Positions 1 through 8,404 of a stretch of DNA of 64,000 nt are shown here, piece by piece; the first letter of the stretch is position 1, and each line of letters begins with the position of its first letter. The notes beneath the pieces are model-generated. The model was not told the DNA's origin and did no database searches. It worked only from the letters and a program-made list of their open reading frames with translations. A program made the position numbers and the translations under genes. Source of the DNA: Variovorax sp. PAMC28562. Its GTDB lineage: Bacteria; Pseudomonadota; Gammaproteobacteria; Burkholderiales; Burkholderiaceae_C. The DNA is taken from contig NZ_CP060296.1 of assembly GCF_014303735.1 (NCBI RefSeq), positions 3,679,501 through 3,743,500 of the forward strand, in the 5' to 3' direction.

Positions 1-53
1 TTCGCCGCTTACGCGCGTTCCGCACACAACAACCAACATAAAGAAGACAAGCC

Positions 54-1052
54 ATGACCTCCGTCCTCATCACCCGAGCCACCTTCCCCGACATCGCCCA
101 GCGCCTGCGCGATCACTTCGAGGTCGAAGACAACCCGACGGACACGATCTGGAGCGCTGACGAACTGAAGCAACGCCTGCACGGAAAGCAGGGCGTGATG
201 AGCCATGGCAGCGAGCGCATCGACGCGGCATTGCTCGACGCCTGCCCGACGGTCAAGGCGGTCTGCAATGTCGGCGTCGGCTACAACAACGTCGATGTCG
301 CGGCCTGCACGGCGCGTGGCGTGCTGGTGACCAACACGCCCGACGTGCTGACCGAAACCACTGCCGACCTGGGCTTCGCGCTGATGATGGCCACGGCCCG
401 GCGCCTCGGCGAATCCGAGCGCTTCGTGCGTGCCGGAGAGTGGAACAAGGGCGGCATCTTCGACCAGTTCGCCGGTGCCGACGTGCACGGCGCGACGCTG
501 GGCATTCTGGGCATGGGCCGCATCGGCCGGGCCATCGCGCGGCGTGGTGCGCTGGGCTTCGGCATGCAGGTGACCTATCACAACCGCACGCAGCTGGATA
601 CCGAAACCGAAGCGACCATCGGCGCCCGCTATGTAGACAAGGCCACGCTGCTGCGCGAAGCCGACCACCTGGTGCTGGTGCTGCCCTACTCGGCCTCGTC
701 GCACCACGCGATCGGTACCGAGGAGCTTCGCCTGATGAAGCCGACCGCCACGCTGACCAACATCGCGCGCGGAGGCATCGTCGACGATGCGGCGCTGGCC
801 GCTGCTCTGAAGGCGGGCACCATCGCTGCCGCCGGCCTCGATGTGTTCGAAGGTGAGCCGCGAATTCATCCGGCCCTGCTCGGGCTCGCCAACGTCGTGC
901 TCACGCCGCACATCGGCAGCGCGACCATTCAGACGCGCCGTGCGATGGCATCGCTCACGGTCGACAATCTGATCGCAGCGCTTGGCGCCGGTCCTCGTGC
1001 CGGCAAGCCGCCAACGCCGGTCAACCCCGAGGTGCTGACGCCAGCGCAATGA
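54..1052 (+). CDS. D-isomer-specific 2-hydroxyacid dehydrogenase (GhrB/2-ketogluconate reductase-like)
   Basis: The 332-residue protein has the two-domain fold of D-2-hydroxyacid dehydrogenases. The NAD(P)-binding glycine motif GMGRIGRA lies near residues 153-160. The catalytic triad is visible as Arg239 (NIARGG), Glu268 (FEGEP) and His286 (TPHIGSA). These enzymes reduce glyoxylate, hydroxypyruvate or 2-keto-gluconate. The next two genes, 10 and 20 bp downstream on the same strand, encode gluconate and idonate dehydrogenase-like enzymes, so a 2-keto-sugar-acid reductase role is the best inference. The exact substrate cannot be read from sequence. The start ATG follows a purine-rich AAGAAGAC. 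Confidence 0.88.
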   Translation: MTSVLITRATFPDIAQRLRDHFEVEDNPTDTIWSADELKQRLHGKQGVMSHGSERIDAALLDACPTVKAVCNVGVGYNNVDVAACTARGVLVTNTPDVLTETTADLGFALMMATARRLGESERFVRAGEWNKGGIFDQFAGADVHGATLGILGMGRIGRAIARRGALGFGMQVTYHNRTQLDTETEATIGARYVDKATLLREADHLVLVLPYSASSHHAIGTEELRLMKPTATLTNIARGGIVDDAALAAALKAGTIAAAGLDVFEGEPRIHPALLGLANVVLTPHIGSATIQTRRAMASLTVDNLIAALGAGPRAGKPPTPVNPEVLTPAQ

Positions 1053-1062
1053 AGGATCTGTC

Positions 1063-1836
1063 TTGAACTCCGTCCTCAAAAGCTTCGACCTCACCGGTCG
1101 CACTGCACTCATCACCGGCTCGAGCGCCGGCATCGGTTTCGCCCTGGCGCGCGGGCTGGCTGGCGCGGGCGCACGCATCGTGCTGAACGCACGCAACGCC
1201 GACAAGCTCGAAGCCGCTGCTGCCACATTGCGCGGCGAAGGCGCCGACATCGTAACGGCCAGCTTCGACGTCACATCCGGTGAAGCGGTCAAGGAAGCGG
1301 TCGAGCGCATCGAACGCGAGGTAGGGCCCATCGACATCCTCATCAACAACGCCGGCATGCAGCGCCGCGCACCGCTCGACGAGTTCGAAGAAGCGCACTG
1401 GCACGAGTTGATGAAGACCAACCTCGACAGCGTCTTCCTCGTCGGCCAGGCGGTGGCGCGCCACATGATCGGCCGCAAGCGCGGCAAGATCGTCAACGTC
1501 TGCTCGGTGCAGAGCGAGCTGGGCCGCCCGGGGATCGCGCCCTACACCGCCAGCAAGGGCGCGGTGAAGATGCTGACCAAGGGCATGGCGATCGACTGGG
1601 GCCAGCATGGCATTCAAGTGAACGGGCTCGGGCCGGGCTATTTCAAGACCGAGCTGAACGAAGCGCTGGTCAAGAACGAGGACTTCTCCAAGTGGCTGAT
1701 CGGCCGCACGCCATCGCGGCGCTGGGGCGATGTCGAAGACCTGGTGGGCGCGGCGGTGTTCTTGTCGAGTGCCGCATCGAACTTCGTCAACGGTCACATC
1801 CTGTATGTCGACGGCGGCGTGACCGCGCAACTTTAA
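1063..1836 (+). CDS. idnO: SDR oxidoreductase, gluconate 5-dehydrogenase-like
   Basis: This 257-residue classical SDR has the cofactor motif TGSSAGIG near residues 18-25, an NNAG motif, and the Ser...Tyr-x-x-x-Lys active site in PYTASKG. Its sequence style (LTGRTALITGSS, GLGPGYFKTELN) is typical of gluconate 5-dehydrogenases, which interconvert 5-keto-D-gluconate and D-gluconate. The start is a TTG at 1063, preceded by AAGGA; no ATG fits the family N-terminus. It sits between a 2-ketoacid reductase and an L-idonate dehydrogenase-like gene, which supports a sugar-acid role. Confidence 0.85.
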   Translation: MNSVLKSFDLTGRTALITGSSAGIGFALARGLAGAGARIVLNARNADKLEAAAATLRGEGADIVTASFDVTSGEAVKEAVERIEREVGPIDILINNAGMQRRAPLDEFEEAHWHELMKTNLDSVFLVGQAVARHMIGRKRGKIVNVCSVQSELGRPGIAPYTASKGAVKMLTKGMAIDWGQHGIQVNGLGPGYFKTELNEALVKNEDFSKWLIGRTPSRRWGDVEDLVGAAVFLSSAASNFVNGHILYVDGGVTAQL

Positions 1837-1856
1837 AAACCAAGAAGATACAAAAA

Positions 1857-2891
1857 ATGGAAGCACTCGTCATTCATGCGCCTGGTGATCTGCGCGTCGA
1901 GACCTATGAAACCGCGCCGCTCGGCGCGGATCAGCTGCAGGTGCGCGTGCGCTGTGGCGGCATCTGCGGCTCCGACCTGCACTACTACCAGCACGGCGGC
2001 TTCGGCACCATCAGGATCAAGGAGCCGATGGTGCTGGGCCACGAGGTGTCGGGCGTGATCGAGGCGGTCGGCGCCGAGGTGCGTGGGTTCGCGGCCGGCG
2101 AGCGTGTGGCGATCAGCCCGAGCCGGCCGTGCGGTGTCTGCAAGTTCTGCCAGCAAGGTTTGCAGAACCATTGCCTGGACATGCGCTACTACGGCAGTGC
2201 CATGCGCACGCCGCACGTACAGGGTGCCTTCCGTCAGCAGATCGTGGTCGAGACGCATCAGGCCCACAAGCTCGCGGATTCGGTCAGCGACGGCGAAGGC
2301 TCGATGGCCGAGCCGCTGTCGGTGGCGCTGCATGCCGTGCGCCGTGCCGGATCGCTGCTCGGCAAGCGCGTGCTGGTCACGGGTTGCGGCCCGATCGGCG
2401 CGCTGGCGATCATTGCGGCGCGGCGCGCGGGCGCAGCCCATATCGTGGCCACCGACGTCGGCGCGCACACGCTGGGCAAGGCGCTGAAGGTCGGTGCCGA
2501 TGAAGTCGTGAACGTCGCCGAAGAGCCCGATGGCCTTGCACGCTTCACACAAGACAAGGGCAGCTTCGACGTGCTGTTCGAAGCCAGCGGCAACGCGCGT
2601 GCGCTGGTCGGTGCTTTCGATGCGGTACGTCCGCGCGGCATCATCGTGCAGCTCGGCCTGGGCGGGGAGATGACGTTGCCGATCAACACCATCGTGGCCA
2701 AGGAGTTCGAGCTGCGCGGTGCCTTCCGCTTCCATGAAGAGTTCGCGATGGCGGTCGAGTTGCTGAACAAGGGCCTGGTCGATGTGAAGCCGCTGATCTC
2801 GGCCACGCTGTCCTATCGCGATTCAGCGCGGGCGTTCGCACTGGCAGCGGATCGGTCGCAGGCGATGAAGGTGATTCTGAACTTCGACTGA
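1857..2891 (+). CDS. idnD: Zinc-dependent L-idonate 5-dehydrogenase-like alcohol dehydrogenase
   Basis: This 344-residue medium-chain dehydrogenase oxidises L-idonate or a related polyol acid to the 5-keto acid. The catalytic zinc site is seen in CGGICGSD and GHE, and the structural zinc site in the four cysteines around CGVCKFCQQG...C. The Rossmann motif GCGPIG lies mid-protein. The ATG at 1857 is chosen because the frame extends upstream only through the end of the previous gene, and family members begin MEALVIHAP-like. It is the last gene of a three-gene sugar-acid operon. Sorbitol or threonine dehydrogenase-type activity is an alternative. Confidence 0.83.
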   Translation: MEALVIHAPGDLRVETYETAPLGADQLQVRVRCGGICGSDLHYYQHGGFGTIRIKEPMVLGHEVSGVIEAVGAEVRGFAAGERVAISPSRPCGVCKFCQQGLQNHCLDMRYYGSAMRTPHVQGAFRQQIVVETHQAHKLADSVSDGEGSMAEPLSVALHAVRRAGSLLGKRVLVTGCGPIGALAIIAARRAGAAHIVATDVGAHTLGKALKVGADEVVNVAEEPDGLARFTQDKGSFDVLFEASGNARALVGAFDAVRPRGIIVQLGLGGEMTLPINTIVAKEFELRGAFRFHEEFAMAVELLNKGLVDVKPLISATLSYRDSARAFALAADRSQAMKVILNFD

Positions 2892-2907
2892 GCAAGACGT
2901 CTTCGCT

Positions 2908-3990
2908 TCAGGTGCTTTCGCGCTGTGCGATCTGAAAAGGCGTGCGCACTGTTTCAGGTGGCAGTCGCCCACCGTTACGCGCAGCTTCGATCGCCCGCAA
3001 CAGCAGTTGACCGGCAGCACGGCCGATGCCGGCGCAATCGATGGCGACGGTCGTGAGCCGCGGATGGCAGCTGCGCGCCACTTCGAAGTCGCCGAAGCCC
3101 GCGATGGCAATGCGCTCCGGCACATTCCAGCCGCGCCGCTGGCACTCGGCCAACGCGCCGAAGGCCGACAGGTCGGACACCGCCAGGACGGCATCCACAT
3201 CGGGCCATTGCTTCAGCAGCAGCGCCATCGCTTCTCCGCCCTGCTCCATCGAGATCGGCGGTTGGCCGAACGAGATGACCCGGCCAGCGGGCAGCTTGAG
3301 TTTTCGGACGGCATCGACATAACCGCGCCTGCGGTCGGCACCGCGCGTGTCGCGGTTCGATGTGCCGCCGATGAAGGCAATGTTCCGATAGCCCTTGCCG
3401 TGCAGATGCCGCACCAGTGCACCGCTGGCTTCGGCGTTGGAGAAGCCGACCGTGTGTTCGATCGGACTTTGCGGCAGGTCCCATGTCTCGACCACCGGAA
3501 CGCCCGAGGCGAGCAACGTCGCGCGCGTCGCTTCGGTATGGCTGCCGCCGGTCAGGATGACGCCTTCCGGCCGGCGCATCAGCATCGCCTTGACCCACCG
3601 CTCTTCGTTCTGGATCCGGTAGTCGGAATAGCCGAGCAGCAACTGCAGGCCACTGCCCTCGACCGCCGCCACGATCCCGTTCACCGTGTCCGAGAAGTTC
3701 GAATTGTTGAGCGACGGGATGATCGCCGCGATGAAGCCGGAGCGCTTCGACGAGAAGGTGCGCGCGGTCTGGTCGACCACGTAGCCCATCTCCGCGCAGG
3801 TCTGCAGGATGCGTTGCCGCAGCGCCTCCGACGTGGTCCGGTCGCTCTGTGAGGCGCGGCTCAAAGCCCGCGACACCGTCATCTTCGACACGCCCACGCG
3901 CGCCGCCACGTCGGCCATGGTCACCTGGCGTCCTGGGTCGGGGGTAGCGCGAGAAGGCATCTTTTGTTTTCGAGAGCGCATGCGAATCAT
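2908..3990 (-). CDS. LacI-family transcriptional repressor of the sugar-acid/ABC region (GntR/IdnR-like)
   Basis: The protein has an N-terminal LacI helix-turn-helix (VTMADVAARVGVSKMTVSRAL) and a periplasmic-binding-protein-like effector domain to the C-terminus. It lies convergent to idnD and divergent from the ABC importer at 4060. Three in-frame ATGs (3990, 3981, 3960) could start it, none with a strong ribosome site; the longest gives 360 residues, the shortest 350. Its likely operator is the GTTACCGGTAAC palindrome at 4031-4042, which resembles gluconate/idonate repressor sites. The effector is probably a sugar acid. Confidence 0.88.
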   Translation of the reverse strand: MIRMRSRKQKMPSRATPDPGRQVTMADVAARVGVSKMTVSRALSRASQSDRTTSEALRQRILQTCAEMGYVVDQTARTFSSKRSGFIAAIIPSLNNSNFSDTVNGIVAAVEGSGLQLLLGYSDYRIQNEERWVKAMLMRRPEGVILTGGSHTEATRATLLASGVPVVETWDLPQSPIEHTVGFSNAEASGALVRHLHGKGYRNIAFIGGTSNRDTRGADRRRGYVDAVRKLKLPAGRVISFGQPPISMEQGGEAMALLLKQWPDVDAVLAVSDLSAFGALAECQRRGWNVPERIAIAGFGDFEVARSCHPRLTTVAIDCAGIGRAAGQLLLRAIEAARNGGRLPPETVRTPFQIAQREST

Positions 3991-4030
3991 ATTTAGGAAC
4001 GTGCCGATCGGTCGCTCCGGGTAAGCACCA

Positions 4031-4042
4031 GTTACCGGTAAC
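4031..4042. promoter_or_regulatory. Perfect palindromic LacI-type operator GTTACCGGTAAC
   Basis: A 12-bp perfect palindrome with the central CpG step typical of LacI-family operators. It sits 18 bp before the importer start (4060) and about 40 bp before the divergent repressor start. GntR/IdnR-type repressors are known to bind TTA-N4-TAA-centred sites like this one. Confidence 0.7.
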
Positions 4043-4059
4043 GCAACAAGGGCGAAACT

Positions 4060-5649
4060 GTGTCGATGACCGAAGTTTTGCACCCGCGAGGCAGCGGCGC
4101 CCCGACGCCGCACAGCGAGACATTGCTGCGTTTCGATGGGATCAGCAAGCGCTTCGGTGGCACGCAGGCGGTCGACGACGTCACGCTCGACGTGTGCAGC
4201 GGCGAGATCCTCGCGCTGCTCGGCGAGAACGGCGCGGGCAAGTCGACACTCATCAAACTGTTGGCAGGTATCTATCCCTCTGACAGCGGCGAGATCTTCT
4301 TCAAGGGCCGGCCGCAAGACGCATGGCGCAGCAGCGATCGACGGGCGCAGCCGGTGGCCTTCATTCACCAGGACCTGGGCCTGGTCGAGTGGATGACGGT
4401 GGCCGAGAACGTCGCGCTCGGCATGGGCTATCCGCGGCGCTTCGGCCTCATCGACTGGAAGGCGGCGAACCGTGCGGCCGTGCGCGTGATGGCGCGCGTC
4501 GGCTGCGACATCGATCCCGAACGTCGCGTCTTCTCTCTTACGCGGGCGGAGAAATCCTTGCTGGCGATCGGCCGAGCGCTCGAGGTGCAGGCCCGCCTGC
4601 TGGTGCTCGACGAGCCCTCAGCCAGTCTGCCGATGGCGGATGTGGAGCGCCTTTTCGGCGTGCTGCGCACACTGCGCAACCAGGGCATGGCGATGATCTA
4701 TGTGTCGCACCGTCTCGACGAAGTCATGGCGATCTCGGACCGCGCGGCCGTGATGCGCGACGGCAAGCTCGTCGCGATCAAAACGACCTCGCAGACGAAC
4801 GAAAGCGAACTGGTCAGCTTGATCGTCGGCAAGGCACTGTCGGCGGGTGTGGCCAAGGCGATTTCCAATGTCAGCGCAAACGCCGAGCCGGTGTTGCAAC
4901 TCGACGGCGCGGCCAGCGGCAACGCCGGCCCCTTGAGCTTCGAAGTGTGCCGCGGTGAAGTGGTCGGCCTGGTCGGCCTGCGCGGCGCCGGGCATGAGGC
5001 GATCAGCCGCGCGCTGTTCGGCCGCGAGCCCTTGTCGGCCGGACGCATGCGGTTGCTCGGCCACGAGGTGTGCTTCGGCAACCCGGCAGACGCCATTCGC
5101 GCTGGGGTGGCTTACGTCGCCAGCGAGCGACTGGAAGAGAACCTCGCGGCCTCGATGTCGGTGCTCGAAAACCTGTTTCCGAATCCTGCGCTGCATGGCG
5201 ACAGCGGCATCTCTTTCAACCGTCGGCGACGCGAGCACGCCAGCGCGCTCCGCCTGATAGAGCGCTTCGATATCAACCCACCGGCGCCTGCGGCTGAGGT
5301 GCAACAGCTCTCCGGCGGCAACCAGCAGAAGGTGGTGCTGGCACGTTGGTTCGACCTCGACAAGCCGCTCGTGGTGCTCGAAGAACCCACGGCCGGCGTC
5401 GACGTCGGCGCCAAGCGGCAGATCTACGGCGTGCTGCGTGAGCGCGCTGAAGCTGGCAGCGCGCTGATCGTGGTCTCGACCGACTTCGAGGAAGTCGCGA
5501 CCGTATGCACCCGTGTGCTGGTGTTCCGCGACGGCTTGATCGCAGCCGAGCTGACGGACGCCGAGATCACGGTGGAGCGCCTGCTCGCAATGGCCGCGGG
5601 CGGTGCTTTGCATGCCGACACCCAACACACAGAGGAAGTCTTCGCATGA
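4060..5649 (+). CDS. Sugar ABC importer, duplicated ATP-binding subunit (RbsA/XylG-like)
   Basis: The 529-residue protein carries two ABC ATPase domains, as in ribose/xylose-type carbohydrate importers. NBD1 has an intact Walker A (GENGAGKST) and Walker B (LVLDEPSA) with a degenerate signature motif. NBD2 has a degenerate Walker A (GLRGAGHEA) but a perfect LSGGNQQKV signature and VVLEEPTAGVD; this complementary asymmetry is normal for the family. Translation may start at GTG 4060 or ATG 4066. The stop overlaps the permease start (ATGA), so the genes are translationally coupled. The upstream palindrome suggests LacI repression. Confidence 0.92.
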   Translation: MSMTEVLHPRGSGAPTPHSETLLRFDGISKRFGGTQAVDDVTLDVCSGEILALLGENGAGKSTLIKLLAGIYPSDSGEIFFKGRPQDAWRSSDRRAQPVAFIHQDLGLVEWMTVAENVALGMGYPRRFGLIDWKAANRAAVRVMARVGCDIDPERRVFSLTRAEKSLLAIGRALEVQARLLVLDEPSASLPMADVERLFGVLRTLRNQGMAMIYVSHRLDEVMAISDRAAVMRDGKLVAIKTTSQTNESELVSLIVGKALSAGVAKAISNVSANAEPVLQLDGAASGNAGPLSFEVCRGEVVGLVGLRGAGHEAISRALFGREPLSAGRMRLLGHEVCFGNPADAIRAGVAYVASERLEENLAASMSVLENLFPNPALHGDSGISFNRRRREHASALRLIERFDINPPAPAAEVQQLSGGNQQKVVLARWFDLDKPLVVLEEPTAGVDVGAKRQIYGVLRERAEAGSALIVVSTDFEEVATVCTRVLVFRDGLIAAELTDAEITVERLLAMAAGGALHADTQHTEEVFA

Positions 5650-6806
5650 GCAGTTCCATCAAGTCCACGGCACTGGAGCCGGACAAGTCGCTCGATGGTG
5701 AGGCGCTCACGCTGGTGCAGCGGTTCGGCCGCGCCATTCCGGTGTACGGCCTGGTCATGCTCACCGTGGCGCTGGCGCTGCTGTTCTCGCTGCTGCTGCC
5801 CGACACCTTTCCGACGCTTTTCAACCTGCGCGCCATCCTGTCGGACAAGTCGGTGATCGCGCTGCTCGCGCTGGCCGCGACGATCCCGATGATCACCGGC
5901 AAGATCGACCTCACGGTGGGCTATGGCATCGTGCTCTGGCACATCCTCGTCATCAGTTTGCAGACGCGATTCAGCGTGCCATGGCCGCTCGCGGTGCTGA
6001 TCGTGCTGGCTTGTGCGGCGCTGTTCGGCGTGCTCAACGGCCTGCTGGTCGAACTGGTGCAAATCGACTCGTTCATCGCCACGCTGGGCACCGGCACAGT
6101 GATCTACGCGCTCGCCATGTGGCACAGCGGTGGCCGCCAGGTGGTGGGCGATCTGCCCGAGGGTTTCGTCGGCCTTGCGGGCGGTAGCTTGCTCGGCTTG
6201 CCGATCGCGGCGTTCTACGTGCTGGCCGTCAGCGTGACGCTGTGGCTGGTCACCGAGTTCACGCCGCTCGGCCGAGCGCTCTACGTGATCGGCGCCAACC
6301 CCAAGGCGGCCCAGCTCAACGGCATCTCGGTGCGCAAGCATGTGATGGGCGCCTTCGTGGCGTCGGGCTTGCTGTCGGGCTTTGCCGGCGTGCTGCTGGC
6401 CTCGCGGCTGCAGATCGGTCAGGCCAGTGTCGGCCTGGAGTTTTTGCTGCCGGCGCTGGTCGGCGCCTTTCTCGGTTCCACCACCATCCGGCCCGGTCGC
6501 GTGAACGTGTGGGGCACGCTGGTCGGCGTGGCGATTTTGGCAATCGGCATCTCGGGCATCCAGCAATTCGGCGGCGCTTTCTATGTCGAACCGCTGTTCA
6601 ACGGCCTCACCTTGCTGGTGTCGATCGGCATCGCGGGGTATGCGCAGCAGCGGCGCAACCTGTCGATCAAGCGGCGCATCGCCGAGCGGCAACTGGCATC
6701 GGACCCGTCGGCAACGCCTTCGACGCTTCCTCTCAACTCCCTTACCGCTATCGCTTCTCTCGCTTCCCTCGCTTCCACTACAAAACCAACGGAGATATCA
6801 AGATGA
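5646..6806 (+). CDS. Sugar ABC importer permease (RbsC-like)
   Basis: This 386-residue inner-membrane protein has about ten hydrophobic segments and belongs to the branched-chain/ribose BPD permease family. The cytoplasmic coupling region reads GRALYVIGANPKAAQLNGI, characteristic of RbsC/XylH-type permeases. The ATG overlaps the stop of the ATPase gene, and its own stop overlaps the start of the binding-protein gene, so all three subunits are coupled. The upstream in-frame extension lies inside the ATPase gene and was not used. Confidence 0.91.
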   Translation: MSSSIKSTALEPDKSLDGEALTLVQRFGRAIPVYGLVMLTVALALLFSLLLPDTFPTLFNLRAILSDKSVIALLALAATIPMITGKIDLTVGYGIVLWHILVISLQTRFSVPWPLAVLIVLACAALFGVLNGLLVELVQIDSFIATLGTGTVIYALAMWHSGGRQVVGDLPEGFVGLAGGSLLGLPIAAFYVLAVSVTLWLVTEFTPLGRALYVIGANPKAAQLNGISVRKHVMGAFVASGLLSGFAGVLLASRLQIGQASVGLEFLLPALVGAFLGSTTIRPGRVNVWGTLVGVAILAIGISGIQQFGGAFYVEPLFNGLTLLVSIGIAGYAQQRRNLSIKRRIAERQLASDPSATPSTLPLNSLTAIASLASLASTTKPTEISR

Positions 6807-7915
6807 AGACTGTTCGCACCCGCATCACCACCGCGGTCATCGCGCTCTACACGGCCGGCCTGGCCGGACACGCGCTGGCCGACGATTTTCTCGACGCCGC
6901 CAAGCAGAAGGTGGCCGTCGCGACCATGAGCCAGGAGAAGTGGGACGGCCCCACCACCGGCCCCAAAGCCGCAGCGGGGGGCACCATCGTGTTCGTCGCG
7001 GGCGACATGAAAAACGGCGGCATCGTCGGCGTGTCGAAGGGCGTCGAAGAAGCCGGCAAGGCGATCGGCTGGAACGTGCGTGTGATCGACGGCCAGGGCT
7101 CGGTCAGCGGACGGACGGCCGCGCTGAACCAGGCGTTGGCACTCAAGCCGGCCGGCATCGTGGTGGGCGGCTTCGACACCACCGAGCAGAAGGTGGCTTT
7201 CGAGAACGCGGCCAAATCCGGCGTCCCGCTGGTCGGCTGGCACTCGGGTGAAAAGCCTGGCCCCAATGAAAAAGCCAGCCTGTACGCCAACGTCACGACC
7301 GTGACCGACGACGTCGCCGATGTGGCTGCCTCATGGGCGGTGGTCGACTCCGGCGGCAAGGCCGGCGTGGTGATCTTCACCGACTCTCAATACGCGATCG
7401 CGCTCTACAAGGCCAAGGCGATGGAAGCCGTGATCAAGAAGTGCGGCGGCTGCACAGTGCTGAGCTTCGAGGACAGCCCGATCTCCGAAAGCTCGACCCG
7501 CATGCCGCAACTGACGACGTCGTTGCTGCAACGCTTCGGCGACAAATGGACCCATTCGCTGGCCATCAACGACCTGTACTTCGACTTCATGGGCCCGTCG
7601 CTTTCAGCCGCCGGCAAGAAGGGTGACGGCGGCCCCAAGGCGGTATCGGCCGGCGATGGCTCCGAAGCGGCCTACCAGCGCATTCGCAGCAAGCGCTTCC
7701 AGGCCGGTACCGTACCGGAGCCGCTCAACATGCAGGGCTGGCAGGTCGTGGATGAACTGAACCGCGCCTTCAACAAGGTGGCCTGGTCGGGCTACAACCC
7801 CAAGGTGCATCTGGTCACGGTCGACAACGTCGGCAAGGACGGTGGTCCCAAGAACATCTTCGACCCGGACAACGGCTATCGGGATCAGTACAAGCGGATT
7901 TGGGGCAAGCCGTAA
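6803..7915 (+). CDS. Periplasmic sugar-binding protein of the ABC importer
   Basis: This 370-residue protein has an N-terminal signal peptide (MKTVRTRITTAVIAL...AGHALA) and a type-I periplasmic binding fold of the ribose/galactose family (Peripla_BP_4-like). It contains features such as IVVGGFDTTEQKVAFE and VSAGDGSEAAYQRI. The start at 6803 has a GGAGAT ribosome site at 6791-6796 and overlaps the permease stop. It delivers substrate to the two preceding subunits. Linkage to idonate/gluconate dehydrogenases suggests a sugar, polyol or sugar-acid ligand; the exact ligand is unknown. Confidence 0.9.
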   Translation: MKTVRTRITTAVIALYTAGLAGHALADDFLDAAKQKVAVATMSQEKWDGPTTGPKAAAGGTIVFVAGDMKNGGIVGVSKGVEEAGKAIGWNVRVIDGQGSVSGRTAALNQALALKPAGIVVGGFDTTEQKVAFENAAKSGVPLVGWHSGEKPGPNEKASLYANVTTVTDDVADVAASWAVVDSGGKAGVVIFTDSQYAIALYKAKAMEAVIKKCGGCTVLSFEDSPISESSTRMPQLTTSLLQRFGDKWTHSLAINDLYFDFMGPSLSAAGKKGDGGPKAVSAGDGSEAAYQRIRSKRFQAGTVPEPLNMQGWQVVDELNRAFNKVAWSGYNPKVHLVTVDNVGKDGGPKNIFDPDNGYRDQYKRIWGKP

Positions 7916-8404
7916 ATAGCCACTGCCCCACCGGAAAGACGCCTTCACCCCGCATCGAAGGGGTATTCAATGACCCGCGTCGGGGCTCGGCAGAGCTTCG
8001 GCGCGTATCTGCAGCGGGCACAGCAACCTGGTTAGCGCAACTGCAGCAGATCGACCTCTGCGGCGTCGGCACAGCTTTGCCTGCACGCCCTCGCCCGACG
8101 GCGCAGGCCAGGTTGGGCCGGCCAACCCCGGCCGGGTCCGCAGCTTTAACTAAAGCCGTAAGTGAACCTTTTTCATTTACGATTGTGAACTTATGTGAAT
8201 ATCTCTGGACCTACGGCCCAACTCGCTGTCGGCCACGGTCTGCCTTGATACCAAGTCCTTTGTGCGCCCTTCTTTCCTTGTCATCCTGCCTCGCCCCTTG
8301 GCGCTTGCAGACCGCCCCTCAACGATGAGCAGATACGCGCCGCACACGGCAATAGTCCCGCGCGAAAGTGACTCTTCCTTTGCAGTCGCAACGCCGTCAA
8401 GCGA
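7916..8404. other. Non-coding interval with two hairpins
   Basis: No convincing gene was found in this 489-bp stretch. GGTTGG/CCAACC at 8111-8127 forms a five-base-loop hairpin. GCTTTA-AC-TAAAGC at 8143-8156 is a perfect inverted repeat that could be an operator or part of the importer operon's terminator. The following AT-rich segment (about 8165-8205) is the likely promoter zone for the gene at 8405. Confidence 0.45.

Noticed and set aside
6242..6802. Upstream extension of the sugar-binding protein frame
   Set aside because: It overlaps the permease in another frame; the signal peptide and ribosome site at 6803 fix the true start.
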